From CAZQSL01 sp964595945 (lineage in GTDB: Bacteria; UBP15; UBA6099; JAJRTR01), in NCBI GenBank assembly GCA_964595945.1, contig CAZQSL010000006.1, positions 1 to 60,832 on the forward strand: a DNA stretch of 60,832 bases. The letters are read 5' to 3'. A model generated the notes under the pieces. That model ran no database searches. It saw nothing but the letters and a program-made list of their open reading frames with translations, and was not told the origin of the DNA. Numbering within the stretch: the stretch's first letter is position 1; each line of letters begins with the position of its first letter. The translations under genes were made by a program, and so were the position numbers. This document shows, piece after piece, positions 54,401-60,832 of this stretch.

Positions 54401-57400
54401 CGGCCGCCCGCTGCAGTGTCCTTGTGGATACTTCGATGCCAGACTCAGCATCTGTGCCATCTGTGAATGTTACCGCCAGTGAGAGTTCCGTCACGTAGCC
54501 ATTCGCGTAGTCTACCGTGCCACCCGAAGGTTCGGCAATATCACGTTCTACGGTAAATGCGCAATAATTTTCGAGTCCGTTGAACTTGTAAATCGTTGCC
54601 GTCGCGGCGCCATCATGTGTCGATGCGGAGCCATAAACATACTGATACTCGTATGGCGCAACCGTATCATCATTGCCAGCGGCGACTGTCGCGGGAAATC
54701 TGACGCCCTGTATGCTGGCTGCCGGATTGACGCCAATACCAACTGTCACCGAATGGCTGCCGTTGCCCCCGGAGCATGCCGCGTTATTGTTATAGTAGAG
54801 CGTCGTGCCCGTTACGTACTGGCAGTCATTGCCGGTATCCTCGGTTATCGAAGTGACCGAACATGGTGCTGGAGGATCGACGTCGATCTTCGTCACGCTG
54901 ACTGAGTCAACAACAGTCTCATTGCCGACATTGTCAGTAAGGACCTGCCTGAACATATAACAATTGCCGGATGTGCCAGCATATAAAAGCGAACCGGCAT
55001 TGTTGTCCGCCGGCTGCGCAGGAGTGTCAGCCCAGGCTCCGAACACATCACAGACGATGCCGGCGAGCGGCGCGGTACTGACCTGAACGATATTTGTCTG
55101 TATGCCTGAAATCGCGTCGGTCGCGGCGCCGTAGCTGACCGTCAGTGTCGATGTGGCGGAGAATCCGTCAAGGTACGTGATCGGATTACCGGCTGGCGCG
55201 TCCGTGTCAAGCGTTACCGTAAACGAACAAGTGTTTGCCAGCCCGCTGTGTTTTGTGATCGTGGCGAATGCGACACTATCGAAAGAATCGGCCGGATCGT
55301 ACTCGTAGAGCATGGTGTATGGCTCAGAAGTGTCTGCCGCTCCGGCGGAAACGGTATCCGGGAAAGACACGGAGGCGATGTCCACGGCATTGTTTGTGCC
55401 GGCACCGGCTGTGACCGTGTGCGAACCGCTGCCAGCCGAACACGCGGCGTCGTTGTTATAATAAATCGTCGTGCCGTCAACATGCTGACAAGCGCCGGAA
55501 GTAGTTTCCACAATACTGGTGATCACGCAGGGATCAGGCGGTGTCACATCGATTTTGGCTTCGGAAGCTGAAGTGACATATCCCGTGTTGCCGACATTGT
55601 CGGTCATGGCGTATCGGTATCTGTAGCAGTAACCCGACTGCACGGTATTGTCGGTATAAGGAGAAGCCGGCGCTGCCGCCAGTGCAGTCCATGCTCCGTA
55701 CGCGCCGCATGCGGTTCCGCTAAGCGTACCGCGCTGCCGCTGGAGTTCGGCGGTTGACAGATCAATACCAGACAGCGCATCCGATGGATCAGTGAAAGCG
55801 ATTTCTACAGACGTGGCGGTATAAAACCCGTCAGTGTATGCGATCGAACCGCCGGACGGCTCGTCGATATCTCTCGTTGCGGTGAAAGAGCAGGTATTAG
55901 TGCGTCCGTTGTATCTCGTTATCGTTACGACCGCACCCGTGCTGAACATATCGGCGGAATCATAAGAATACTGGAGTGAATACGGCGATGCTGTATCGGT
56001 CGCTCCCGCAGATACGGTTTCCGGGAATATGATATTGCTGATGTCAAGCGGATTGTTGGTACCTGTGGAAACGTCGACCGTGTGTGTTCCGGCACCGCCG
56101 GAACATGCGGCATCGTTGTTGTAGAAAACGGTTGTCGATGTGGCATACTGACACTGCGGCGACGTGTCTTCGGAGATTGATGCAATCACGCAGGGATCTG
56201 GCGCGCCGATGTCGATCATTGCGACTGAAGGTGATGTGTAGAGGGCTTCGTTGCCGACATTGTCGGGTACGACATAACGATATCTATAGCAGTTTCCCGT
56301 CGTGACGGTCGTGTCTGTCCACGGTGACGGGCCGGGGTCGATCAGCACGCCGGTCCATGCGCCGAAACTGCCGCATGTCCCGCCCGAGAGAGTAGCGGAC
56401 TGCCTCTGGATTGTTCGCGCCGCGTTGTTCACTCCCGATCCGGAGTCGCTGCCAGTCACATAAGTGATTTCGACTTCTTCCACAAGCAGGAATCCATCGT
56501 CGTATGAGATCGAGCCGCCATCGGGCAGATCGATATCTCGAATGACCGAAAAAGTGCATGTCGAAGTAAGACCGGCGTTATTTGCGGCTGTGACAGAGGG
56601 TATCCCACTGTATGCAGCAGCGCTGTCATAGGCGTACGGCCATTCATAAGGCGGCGTATTGTCAGTCCCGCCAGGCGCTGCCGCCGCGTCGAACGTGATC
56701 CCGGAAAGCCCGCTTTCGACATCGCTGGCTGTCGCCTCGACAGTGTGCGTGCCACTGCCGCCGCCGCAAGCCGCGTTGTTATTGTAGTAAACCGAAGTAC
56801 CGGTGACATACTGGCAATCCGGCGATAGGGTTTCGGTAATTGCCGTAACTGCGCATCCAGTCGGAGCAGTCGTGTCGATCTTCGTCACTGACGGGGTGGT
56901 ATTGATGACAGTGTTGCTGACATTGTCGACTGCTACATATCTGAATGAGTAACAGTATCCGGATGTCCCGGAAAATGTGACCGAACCCGCATCAGTGCCT
57001 GCGGGCTGGACAGGTGACGAGGCGAACGCGCTCCAGGCTCCGCATGTACCGCCTGAGAGCGGCGCCGACTGATATTCGATGAAATTGAGCGCGACATCCG
57101 AGCCGCCGTCTGAGACCGCGTCGTACGATATCGTTATTGGAGTCGTCGTCTGGTAGCCATCGAAATAGGTAATCGCACCACCAGTGGGCGCGGTATTGTC
57201 GAGTGTAACGGTATAATCCGGGCTGTCTGCCGTTAGGCCCGCATTGTTGGCGCATGTCACTCTCGCGGCGCCGGAATATGCCGACGAGGCATCGAATCCG
57301 TATGCGCTAACATCGGATGATATGTAGAGACTGGCAGTATCTGTGCCGCTGCCCGAGAGGGTCGCTATCGCCGGGAATTCAACTCCATATATACCTGATT

Positions 57401-60400
57401 CGGTGTCTGACGGAATTGTCGATACCGAGTAGCTGCATGACACGGTACATGCCGGATTGTAGAAAAGTTCCTGTCCGGAAATGTACGCGAAGTCAGAAGC
57501 CTCGGCGATCGTCACTGCCGGGCACGCCGGGACGCTGTCGTCAACCTTCGTGACGTAGCCGGGAGCGACGATAGTGGCGTTGCTGACATTGTCGGAAAGC
57601 TCGTAGCGGAATTCGTAGCATGTGCCATTCGATGCCGCATGGGAAATCGTGCCGGCACTGGCGTCAGCCGGCTGTACCGGTGCTGGCGACCATCCCGACC
57701 ATGCACCGCATACGCCGCCGGCAAGCGTAGCCGAGCGGAATTGTATTTCGTTGGTCGCGACGCCGGACAGTGTATCCGCGACTGCGTCATAGGCAATCAC
57801 GAGCGTTGTCGTGGTCGCATATCCATCAATGTATGACAGCGCGCCGCCAGCCGGGGGCGCATCGTCCATAGTGATCGTATAACTGACGCTGTCGGTCGGC
57901 ATTACGGCATTATTGGTGCATGTTACCTTCGCGGCCCCAGTGTAGGTGCCTGAGCCATCGAACGTGTATGCTCCGACGTCGGCAGACCTGTAAGGCGTGG
58001 CCACATCATAAGCATTTCCGCCGAGTCCCGCATAGAGCGGGAAGTATACATTGAGTATCCCGGATTCGGGATCGCTGGCCGCGGTCGAAACGTCAAATGA
58101 ACAAGAAGCGCCCGAGCAGTCCGGATTGTAGAAAACCTGTTGTCCAGAGATAAACGCATAGGGAGTGGCCTCGGTGATGACGACATCGGGGCACAGCGGC
58201 GGAGTCGTGTCTATTTTGAGTTCATAGCCTGGATCGACAGTTAGCTGATTGTTGACATTGTCAGCTACGACATATCTGAATTTGTAGCATTTGCCCGTAT
58301 CGGCGGTGAATGATACGATGCCGCCGCCTTCAGCCGTCTGCGAGGGAGTCGCGATCCATCCGGACCACGCGCCACAGGTGCCCGCAAATGCGGATTCCGC
58401 ATATTGCAGATAATTCGACGCTATGCCGGACCCGCTATCGGTGACGGCTCCCACTGTGATATCCACGGTAGTCGATGAGGCAAATCCGTCGACGTATGAC
58501 AGCGAGCCGCCAGCCGGAGCCAAGATATCACGAGCCACTGTGAAGTTACAGGTCGATGTGAGGTTGACATTGTTATAGGCGGTCGCGGTCGCTACGCCAT
58601 CGTATGTCGAAGTATCCGTGTAGGTATACTGCATCGAATACGGGTCGCTCGTGTCGTCGCCGCCTGTCGACATGGTATCCGCGAAATTGATTTTCATCAT
58701 TCCGCTTTCGGGGTCGCTGGCTGTCACTGTGACCGTGTGTTTTCCCGTGCCGCCCAGACACGCCGGCGTGTTGTTGTAATATACGGTATTTCCGTCGACA
58801 TACTGGCAGATACCGGACTGATCTTCGGTGATCGATACAACCGTGCAGTCGGCTGGAGGAGTCGTGTCGATCTTTGCTTCAGAAGGCGATGTGTATTCGG
58901 TGGTATTCGAGACGTTGTCGGTGACCATATAGCGATACATGTAGCATTTACCCGAGACGACGGTGGTGTCAGTCCACGGAGAAGCCGCGGGATTGGACTG
59001 CACGTCTGCCCATGCACCGTATGCGCCGCACATCCCATCCGACATCGTGGCTTCGCTACGCTGGATGACACTGGCAACGATACCCGAGCCGGAGTCGGCG
59101 CCGGTCGTGAAAGCGACTGGAACGGATGCTGTCACATAGTATGCGTCAGCAAGTGCAATCGACCCGCCGGCGGGGCCGTCTATGTCGCGCGTGACCGTGA
59201 AGCTGCACGTGTTGGTCAGCCCGGCGTTATTGGTCGCAGTGACCGTGGCGCCAGCGGAATAAACGGCCGTAGCGTCGTAGGCATAGGGGAAAGTATAGGG
59301 CGAAACCGCGTCGTCGCCACCAGCCCCGACTGTGACGGGAAATGTCAGTTTTTCGATTCCGCTTTGCCCGTCAGTCGCTGTCGCCGTGACAGTGTACTGC
59401 CCTGCCCCGCCGCTGCAATCCGCATTGTTGTTGTAGAAAACCACCGTGCCGGTGCTGTAGAGACAGGCGGGAGAAACATCTTCGGTGAATCCCGTGACTA
59501 TGCACGGGTCCGGTACGGTCGTGTCGATTCTGACTTCCGCCGCAGATGTATAGGTGGCGCTATTGGAAACAGCGTCCGTGACAACGAGCCGGTACATGTA
59601 ACAATTTCCCGTTGCTACCGTCGCGTCAGTCCATACGGGGCCTGCGGGATCGACAGCTACATCGCCCCATGATCCGTACGAAGCGCATGATCCGTTGGAC
59701 AGTACAGATTCCCTTCTCTGAATGGAAGAAGTGGCGACACCAGCCCCCGCGTCCGTGCCAGCGTCAAATGTCACCGGCACGCTCGTCACCGTGTAATAGC
59801 CGTCCGTATAACTGATCGAGCCGTCAACCGGCGATAGATTGTCGCGGATCACATCGAAGCCGCATGTAAGCGTCAGCGAGGAATTGTTGTATGCTGTAAC
59901 CGTGGCCGAGCCTGTGAATGTATCGGCGGAAGTATAGCCGTATTGAATGGAATATGGGTCTGTAGTGTCGTCACCACCGGGAGATACTGTGACGGGAAAA
60001 CTGATTTTCATGATGCTGCTTTCGAGATCGGAAGCGGTCGCGGCGACCGTAAACGCTCCGGCTCCGGTCGCGCAGGCAGCATCGTTGTTGTAGTAGACAG
60101 ATGTGCCGGCTACCATCTGGCACTGGGGGGCAATGTCCTCCGTGATGCCCGAAATGGCGCATGAATCCGGTGGTGTCGTGTCGATCCTGACCACCGATGT
60201 CGAAGTGTAGGTCTCTTCGTTGGAAACATTGTCCGTCACAACATACCTGTACGCATAACACTTCGCAGTGACGGCCGTGGGGTCTGTCCATGTCGTGCCT
60301 GCGGGATTTGTCTGCACATCCGACCACGATCCGAACGCTACGCATGTGCCACCCGCGAGATCGGATTCCTGCCTCTGGATGACCCGCGAGGCGATACCCG

Positions 60401-60832
60401 ATCCGGCATCTGTGCCATCGGCAAATGTGATGACTACTGTCGTCGTCGAATAATAGCCATCCGCGTATGATATCGAGCCCCCTGCCGGCTTCGTGATGTC
60501 CCTGATCTGATTGAACGAGCAGTTGGATGTCAACCCGGCGCCGTTGTACGCTGTCGTGTTGGCCGAACCCGAATATGTATCTGCGTCATCATAGGTATAT
60601 TGATAGCTGTATGGAGTGGTCGCATCGTCGCCGCCCGCCGATACGGTCGCGCTGAAGGCGATCCTGTCTATACCACTCTCCGCGTCCGATGCGGAGACCT
60701 CGACCGAGTGCTGCCCCGTGCCGCTGCTGCACGCGAGATTATTGTTGTAATATACTGTTGCGCCAGTTACGTACTGGCATGCGGGTGACGAGTCGAGCGT
60801 GATGCCAGAGACAGTACAGTCGGCTGGAGCCG
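45489..60832 (-). CDS. Giant secreted repeat protein with NHL propeller (5' end outside window)
   Basis: The frame is open from the window edge to TGA 45489, over 5,100 codons, and its start is not in view. From 60832 to about 47575 it consists of about 20 tandem units of about 220 residues. Each unit has a strand-rich half (GG.I.Y.DGYY...V...TD..SGI....IQRQ....G..CG.FG.W, then G.CY.YRYV..D.V.N) and a half with C.I..I.E.....CQYV.G..VYYNN...C.GG.G.HTV, ending N.C.F.V.RD. Six Cys are conserved per unit, so disulfide-stabilised extracellular domains are likely. About 47560-46920 codes for Ig-like domains, 46880-46110 for a six-bladed NHL-type propeller, and 46080-45489 for a C-terminal region with two GWNI..IPYQ motifs. 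No sorting motif, TM or autotransporter end is visible. A surface adhesin is the likely role. Confidence 0.85.
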   Translation of the reverse strand, partial: APADCTVSGITLDSSPACQYVTGATVYYNNNLACSSGTGQHSVEVSASDAESGIDRIAFSATVSAGGDDATTPYSYQYTYDDADTYSGSANTTAYNGAGLTSNCSFNQIRDITKPAGGSISYADGYYSTTTVVITFADGTDAGSGIASRVIQRQESDLAGGTCVAFGSWSDVQTNPAGTTWTDPTAVTAKCYAYRYVVTDNVSNEETYTSTSVVRIDTTPPDSCAISGITEDIAPQCQMVAGTSVYYNNDAACATGAGAFTVAATASDLESSIMKISFPVTVSPGGDDTTDPYSIQYGYTSADTFTGSATVTAYNNSSLTLTCGFDVIRDNLSPVDGSISYTDGYYTVTSVPVTFDAGTDAGAGVATSSIQRRESVLSNGSCASYGSWGDVAVDPAGPVWTDATVATGNCYMYRLVVTDAVSNSATYTSAAEVRIDTTVPDPCIVTGFTEDVSPACLYSTGTVVFYNNNADCSGGAGQYTVTATATDGQSGIEKLTFPVTVGAGGDDAVSPYTFPYAYDATAVYSAGATVTATNNAGLTNTCSFTVTRDIDGPAGGSIALADAYYVTASVPVAFTTGADSGSGIVASVIQRSEATMSDGMCGAYGAWADVQSNPAASPWTDTTVVSGKCYMYRYMVTDNVSNTTEYTSPSEAKIDTTPPADCTVVSITEDQSGICQYVDGNTVYYNNTPACLGGTGKHTVTVTASDPESGMMKINFADTMSTGGDDTSDPYSMQYTYTDTSTYDGVATATAYNNVNLTSTCNFTVARDILAPAGGSLSYVDGFASSTTVDITVGAVTDSGSGIASNYLQYAESAFAGTCGAWSGWIATPSQTAEGGGIVSFTADTGKCYKFRYVVADNVNNQLTVDPGYELKIDTTPPLCPDVVITEATPYAFISGQQVFYNPDCSGASCSFDVSTAASDPESGILNVYFPLYAGLGGNAYDVATPYRSADVGAYTFDGSGTYTGAAKVTCTNNAVMPTDSVSYTITMDDAPPAGGALSYIDGYATTTTLVIAYDAVADTLSGVATNEIQFRSATLAGGVCGAWSGWSPAPVQPADASAGTISHAASNGTCYEFRYELSDNVSNATIVAPGYVTKVDDSVPACPAVTIAEASDFAYISGQELFYNPACTVSCSYSVSTIPSDTESGIYGVEFPAIATLSGSGTDTASLYISSDVSAYGFDASSAYSGAARVTCANNAGLTADSPDYTVTLDNTAPTGGAITYFDGYQTTTPITISYDAVSDGGSDVALNFIEYQSAPLSGGTCGAWSAFASSPVQPAGTDAGSVTFSGTSGYCYSFRYVAVDNVSNTVINTTPSVTKIDTTAPTGCAVTAITETLSPDCQYVTGTSVYYNNNAACGGGSGTHTVEATASDVESGLSGITFDAAAAPGGTDNTPPYEWPYAYDSAAAYSGIPSVTAANNAGLTSTCTFSVIRDIDLPDGGSISYDDGFLLVEEVEITYVTGSDSGSGVNNAARTIQRQSATLSGGTCGSFGAWTGVLIDPGPSPWTDTTVTTGNCYRYRYVVPDNVGNEALYTSPSVAMIDIGAPDPCVIASISEDTSPQCQYATSTTVFYNNDAACSGGAGTHTVDVSTGTNNPLDISNIIFPETVSAGATDTASPYSLQYSYDSADMFSTGAVVTITRYNGRTNTCSFTATRDIDEPSGGSIAYTDGFYTATSVEIAFTDPSDALSGIDLSTAELQRQRGTLSGTACGAYGAWTALAAAPASPYTDNTVQSGYCYRYRYAMTDNVGNTGYVTSASEAKIDVTPPDPCVITSIVETTSGACQHVDGTTIYYNNDAACSAGSGSHTVTAGAGTNNAVDIASVSFPDTVSAGAADTSEPYTMLYEYDPADSFDSVAFATITKHSGLANTCSFTVTLDTDAPAGNPITYLDGFSATSTLTVSYGAATDAISGIQTNIVQVSTAPLAGIVCDVFGAWADTPAQPADNNAGSLLYAGTSGNCYMFRQVLTDNVGNETVVDSVSVTKIDVDPPAPCSVTSITEDTGNDCQYVTGTTLYYNNNAACSGGNGSHSVTVGIGVNPAASIQGVRFPATVAAGNDDTVAPYEYQYVYGSASTHDGAATATIYKFNGLENYCAFTVERDIAEPSGGTVDYANGYVTELSLAVTFTDGTDAESGIEVSTRTLQRAAAALASGVCGAFGAWSDMIVNPAAGSFTDTSVADGNCYIYRYAVTDRVGNTAYYTSANIAKIFTATPTPCQITGISDDTGDGCQYVDGVTVFYNNGASCAGTGMHTVTAGIGTNDPAMITELGFPATVSAGASDTVAPYTQQYTFDASDTFSATAAVAISNAAGLSNTCSFRAERDTSPPTGGSVSYTDGYYVTEQVDITFDPGDDSASGLDHASKKLQRQGATLTGGVCGVYDAWADIAGAAAVSPYSDTTVASGNCYKYRYVVSDNVNNETTYATASVAMIDIAPPDPCEITSISETSSASCQYATASTVFYNNNADCSGGSGTHTVNATAGTNNTGDIARIEFPETVSAGGSDVASPYSQLYSYDSADVFSGAATATIVKNNGLSNTCAFTVMRDDGKPAGGAISYADGFYIANSVEITLTLPTDAVSGTDTGQFAIQRQAAPLSGTTCGAYGAWTTVNMPATATTWTDTTVVSDYCYQYRYQTSDMVGNVEHFTSPSVAKIDTAPATPCTIDSIAEGTSAACQHVTGATVFYNNNGTCSGGSGDYTVTAGVGANTASSVQQMEFPVTSDTGGIDTVSPYEMQYTYDTSDVYSAASAVTIRKFNGTTNTCSFNMTRDVDPPTGGALTYINGFSTSTAFVVGYDAIADSGSGIASYALEYQSASLTGNACGAFGPWTPTAVQPPDESAGSITVTGVEGTCYSFRYVVADNVSNVEYVTTPSVVKVDTIPPSPCVVDSITEDTSPDCQYVTGATVFYNNNAACSGGTGTHTVTVGIGANQAVDIDSVTFPAAAGAGAVDTNSPYAYQYTYDSASNFDGTATATIAKFNGLANACTFDVKRDVTAPSGGSIGYVNGYNPILQVGLTIDHGTDSESGIDLTSRTIQRAAATLASGTCGGFGAWVDISVNPLVSLYLDLTVGDNTCYKYRYIVKDKVGNTTAYESPNIAKVYMTTPDPCVITSITDDTGDGCQYVDGSTVYYNNGAECSGSGQHTVTAGIGANDPLMVDSMTFPDTVSGGATDMTMPYEHVYSFDPADSFSATATVSIANFAGLTNSCQYRTERDTAKPSGGSVAYADGYYITESVQVTFDAGTDASSGIATAGKKLQRQSSALTGDTCGAYGAWTDIAGPAAVSPYDDTTVATGNCYRYRYVVPDNVNNTQTYTSTSQAKVDIDPPAPCDITSIDETTSAACQYATGTTVFYNNSIACGSGTGSHTVNASAGTNLPESIARIEFPETLSAGVSDSLTPYSSLYDYDSTDTFSAPAAAAIYKHNGLSNTCAFTVTRDTGQPTGGAISYTDGFYTVNLVTVSFTPATDALSGIDSDSVRIERQSAPLIGSTCGVYGAWSTVVTTPVSPWDDTTVVSDYCYKYRYVAADMVGNIEYFDSTAEAKVDTLPAQPCAIDSITEGAGNACQHVSGSTIYYNNNAACSAGAGDYTVGAGVGINTPTSIESIEFPLTTSAGGTDSVAPYETLYDYDAADTYSAEATVTIRKYNGTTNTCSFAVTRDTGAPVGGTLTTTNGFATTTALVIAHDAVSDAVSGIASNVIEYRSAPLTGSVCGVFDSWTPSPSQPSGTTGGTLLFTASDQRCYEFRYITTDNVDNSTTVTSGTLTKVDATPPMPCSISSITETTSPDCQFVDSSTVYYNNNVSCAGGAGSYTVTASIETNQPVDIDHLNFANAAGTGGDVSASPYEWPYSYTAADTHDGSAEVTIYKHSGLTNSCTFTANRDITPPSGVSISYTDGIYVTKQVDLTYSTGNDSEAGVNTALTVIQKQSAPMSGITCGAYGAWATLLTAPVGTAYSDTAVDSMTCYRYRIIVADNVSNTFTDEPAAEAKIIGDPPKPCVLESIAETSSPLCQYVAGSTVYYNNNLTCSTGTGQHTVTIGIGDNDPALIDNVTFPSTLSTGGPDSGSPYEMTYTYDAADTFTGETTALIYNVAMLSNTCTFSQVRDIQEPTGGSVSYANGYFTTLSIPVSFTDGTDALSGLDTATRVLQRQSATLAANTCGTYGPWTDVALNPTGSSWTDTTVATEHCYIYRFAITDNVGNAANYTTTSVAKVYTDPPSACTVESINEDEAPLCQYVVGSKIYYNNDISCAGGTGKFTVTAGIGANDPGEISHVQFSSTVSEGGDDYGSPYTQQYQYDSTDTYNSMGTVTIFNHAELSSTCRFTVTPDKVPPVSGTVSIAVNADMSVTVRYPSATDAGSGMRSSRVQYSEAPLAGSLCGSFGPWTDTDSQPAGFTSGQITFAMAANKCYKFRHVATDNVSNTLAVEAADMAVSDTNPPTLSGFVFLPSGIPADGLTKTTLKGTVYGYNITSVQAKLTTIGGGASVTLYDDGAHSDGAAKDGVYALQTAAAAGITVGVKSIEVTVTSMFGGSNTESVPLTVTNSNPSITNCSFTPNVIYMSNTPSTTIQCTATDINAPGQTLSLEADLSQIGLPSSVPLTNTTSNLWTATALVPAAGTPTDVYRLIVKVTDSEGASATTTAILTVLDVLNNWEYTLCADQPDGGWLPFNMPGMVNSPVDATIDPSGNIYVADTSNSRISVFNSNCGYQYLWGSLGGGNGMFKQPTGIVYNPANNYIYVADYYNRVQYFDTAGNYIGKWTVTNPVSLAVDPVSGDIFVTSKSAGKVMRYNSTGTYVASWTVAVPYGIDYDGAGKLYVTSTSLNAIVRIDTASGDKTQLGSYGTYPGQFNNPRGIEVDETTGDILVADLGNARIQRFNSSGGIVDLYTGYGIAPGQFNKAEGVAVTPEGYPVIVDTVNCRIQVLKPLVGGGGTAPPARVVQYYLIEKPYVDDEVIETPQVASAATLQLKTGWNIAPIPYQPDRGTVEQQYAGGLSGARLFTLSGTALTPIQPNDTVPGLAYYILSDGDMPVSIPAVDESASTRVPIVPGWNIIGIPYQNAVPWDSGHLKFICGISEYTLDQAPAALVTDGRLYSMQQDGSYVPASLMNPLEAYFLKATSFCDMIIYPSTQ
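47575..60832 (-). repeat. In-frame tandem repeat array, about 20 units of about 663 bp
   Basis: The YYNN/YFYN core (seen on the plus strand as ...TTGTTGTAGTA/GAA...) recurs about every 663 bases from about 60745 down to about 48135. Units diverge in sequence, so they are old, and unit pairs four apart resemble each other most: for example the unit near 54115 and the unit near 51470 (2,645 bases apart) both read DDTGDGCQYVDG before the core, and three units four apart carry a PSQP/PAQP-type variant. The array has no stop codons or frameshifts. Confidence 0.85.

Noticed and set aside
47575..60832. CRISPR-like or satellite repeats
   Set aside because: The period is about 663 bp, units diverge at synonymous positions, and the whole array is one open frame; it is protein-coding repetition.

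Overview
This 60.8 kb window is densely packed bacterial chromosome with long co-directional gene runs, many stop/start overlaps, several GTG and TTG starts, one tRNA and no phage, plasmid, CRISPR or transposase genes. The gene set suggests an anaerobic, diderm-like bacterium: an anaerobic-type cobalamin route (CbiG, CbiL, CbiF, CbiH, CbiE/T), sedoheptulose-7-phosphate isomerase, an AsmA/TamB-like protein, exported lipoproteins, and a giant secreted repeat protein. I cannot assign a phylum from sequence alone; a poorly sampled, uncultured lineage is likely.

Layout. (1) 1-9,940, plus strand: nine overlapping cobalamin genes covering corrin-ring methylation, ring opening, a,c-diamide formation, adenosylation, the remaining amidations and aminopropanol attachment; the first is cut by the window edge. 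(2) 9,941-10,436: a convergent intergenic region with a dispersed hairpin repeat that carries a 129-bp MITE-like insertion. (3) 10,437-20,998, minus strand: beta-mannosidase, sugar-nucleotide transferase, SIS sugar isomerase, pilin-like lipoprotein, RNase HII, YraN, TsaD, SGNH/AlgX-like protein, AroA. (4) 21,254-24,434, plus strand: a degenerate receiver-domain protein, a phosphohexomutase pseudoenzyme and an intact phosphohexomutase. (5) 24,638-33,807, minus strand: CdsA, Obg, ProB, ProA, PBP2, SecG, GmhA, a GlmU-like uridylyltransferase domain, and Prs. (6) 34,110-34,430: thioredoxin. (7) 34,506-38,749, minus strand: CgeB/MAF-like glycosyltransferase, a DNA-methyltransferase-like enzyme, and an HD-GYP protein. 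(8) 38,977-44,985, plus strand: exported archaemetzincin, TPR protein, LolA-like exported protein, tRNA-Thr(CGT), AsmA-like protein, Pth. (9) 44,986-45,488: a second copy of the dispersed repeat with different insertions. (10) 45,489-60,832, minus strand: the 3' part of a giant gene (over 5,100 codons visible) with about 20 cysteine-containing repeats of about 220 residues, an NHL propeller and a 'GWN' C-terminal domain.

How it fits together: much of the minus-strand DNA concerns sugars, nucleotide sugars and cell-envelope building (GmhA, GlmU domain, RmlA-like, phosphohexomutase, PBP2, CdsA). The right end is devoted to exported or surface proteins. The most unusual items are the pair of dispersed repeats that act as insertion hotspots, with a reconstructable empty site; the phosphohexomutase pseudoenzyme paired with its active paralogue; and the giant repeat protein with a second-level four-unit periodicity.
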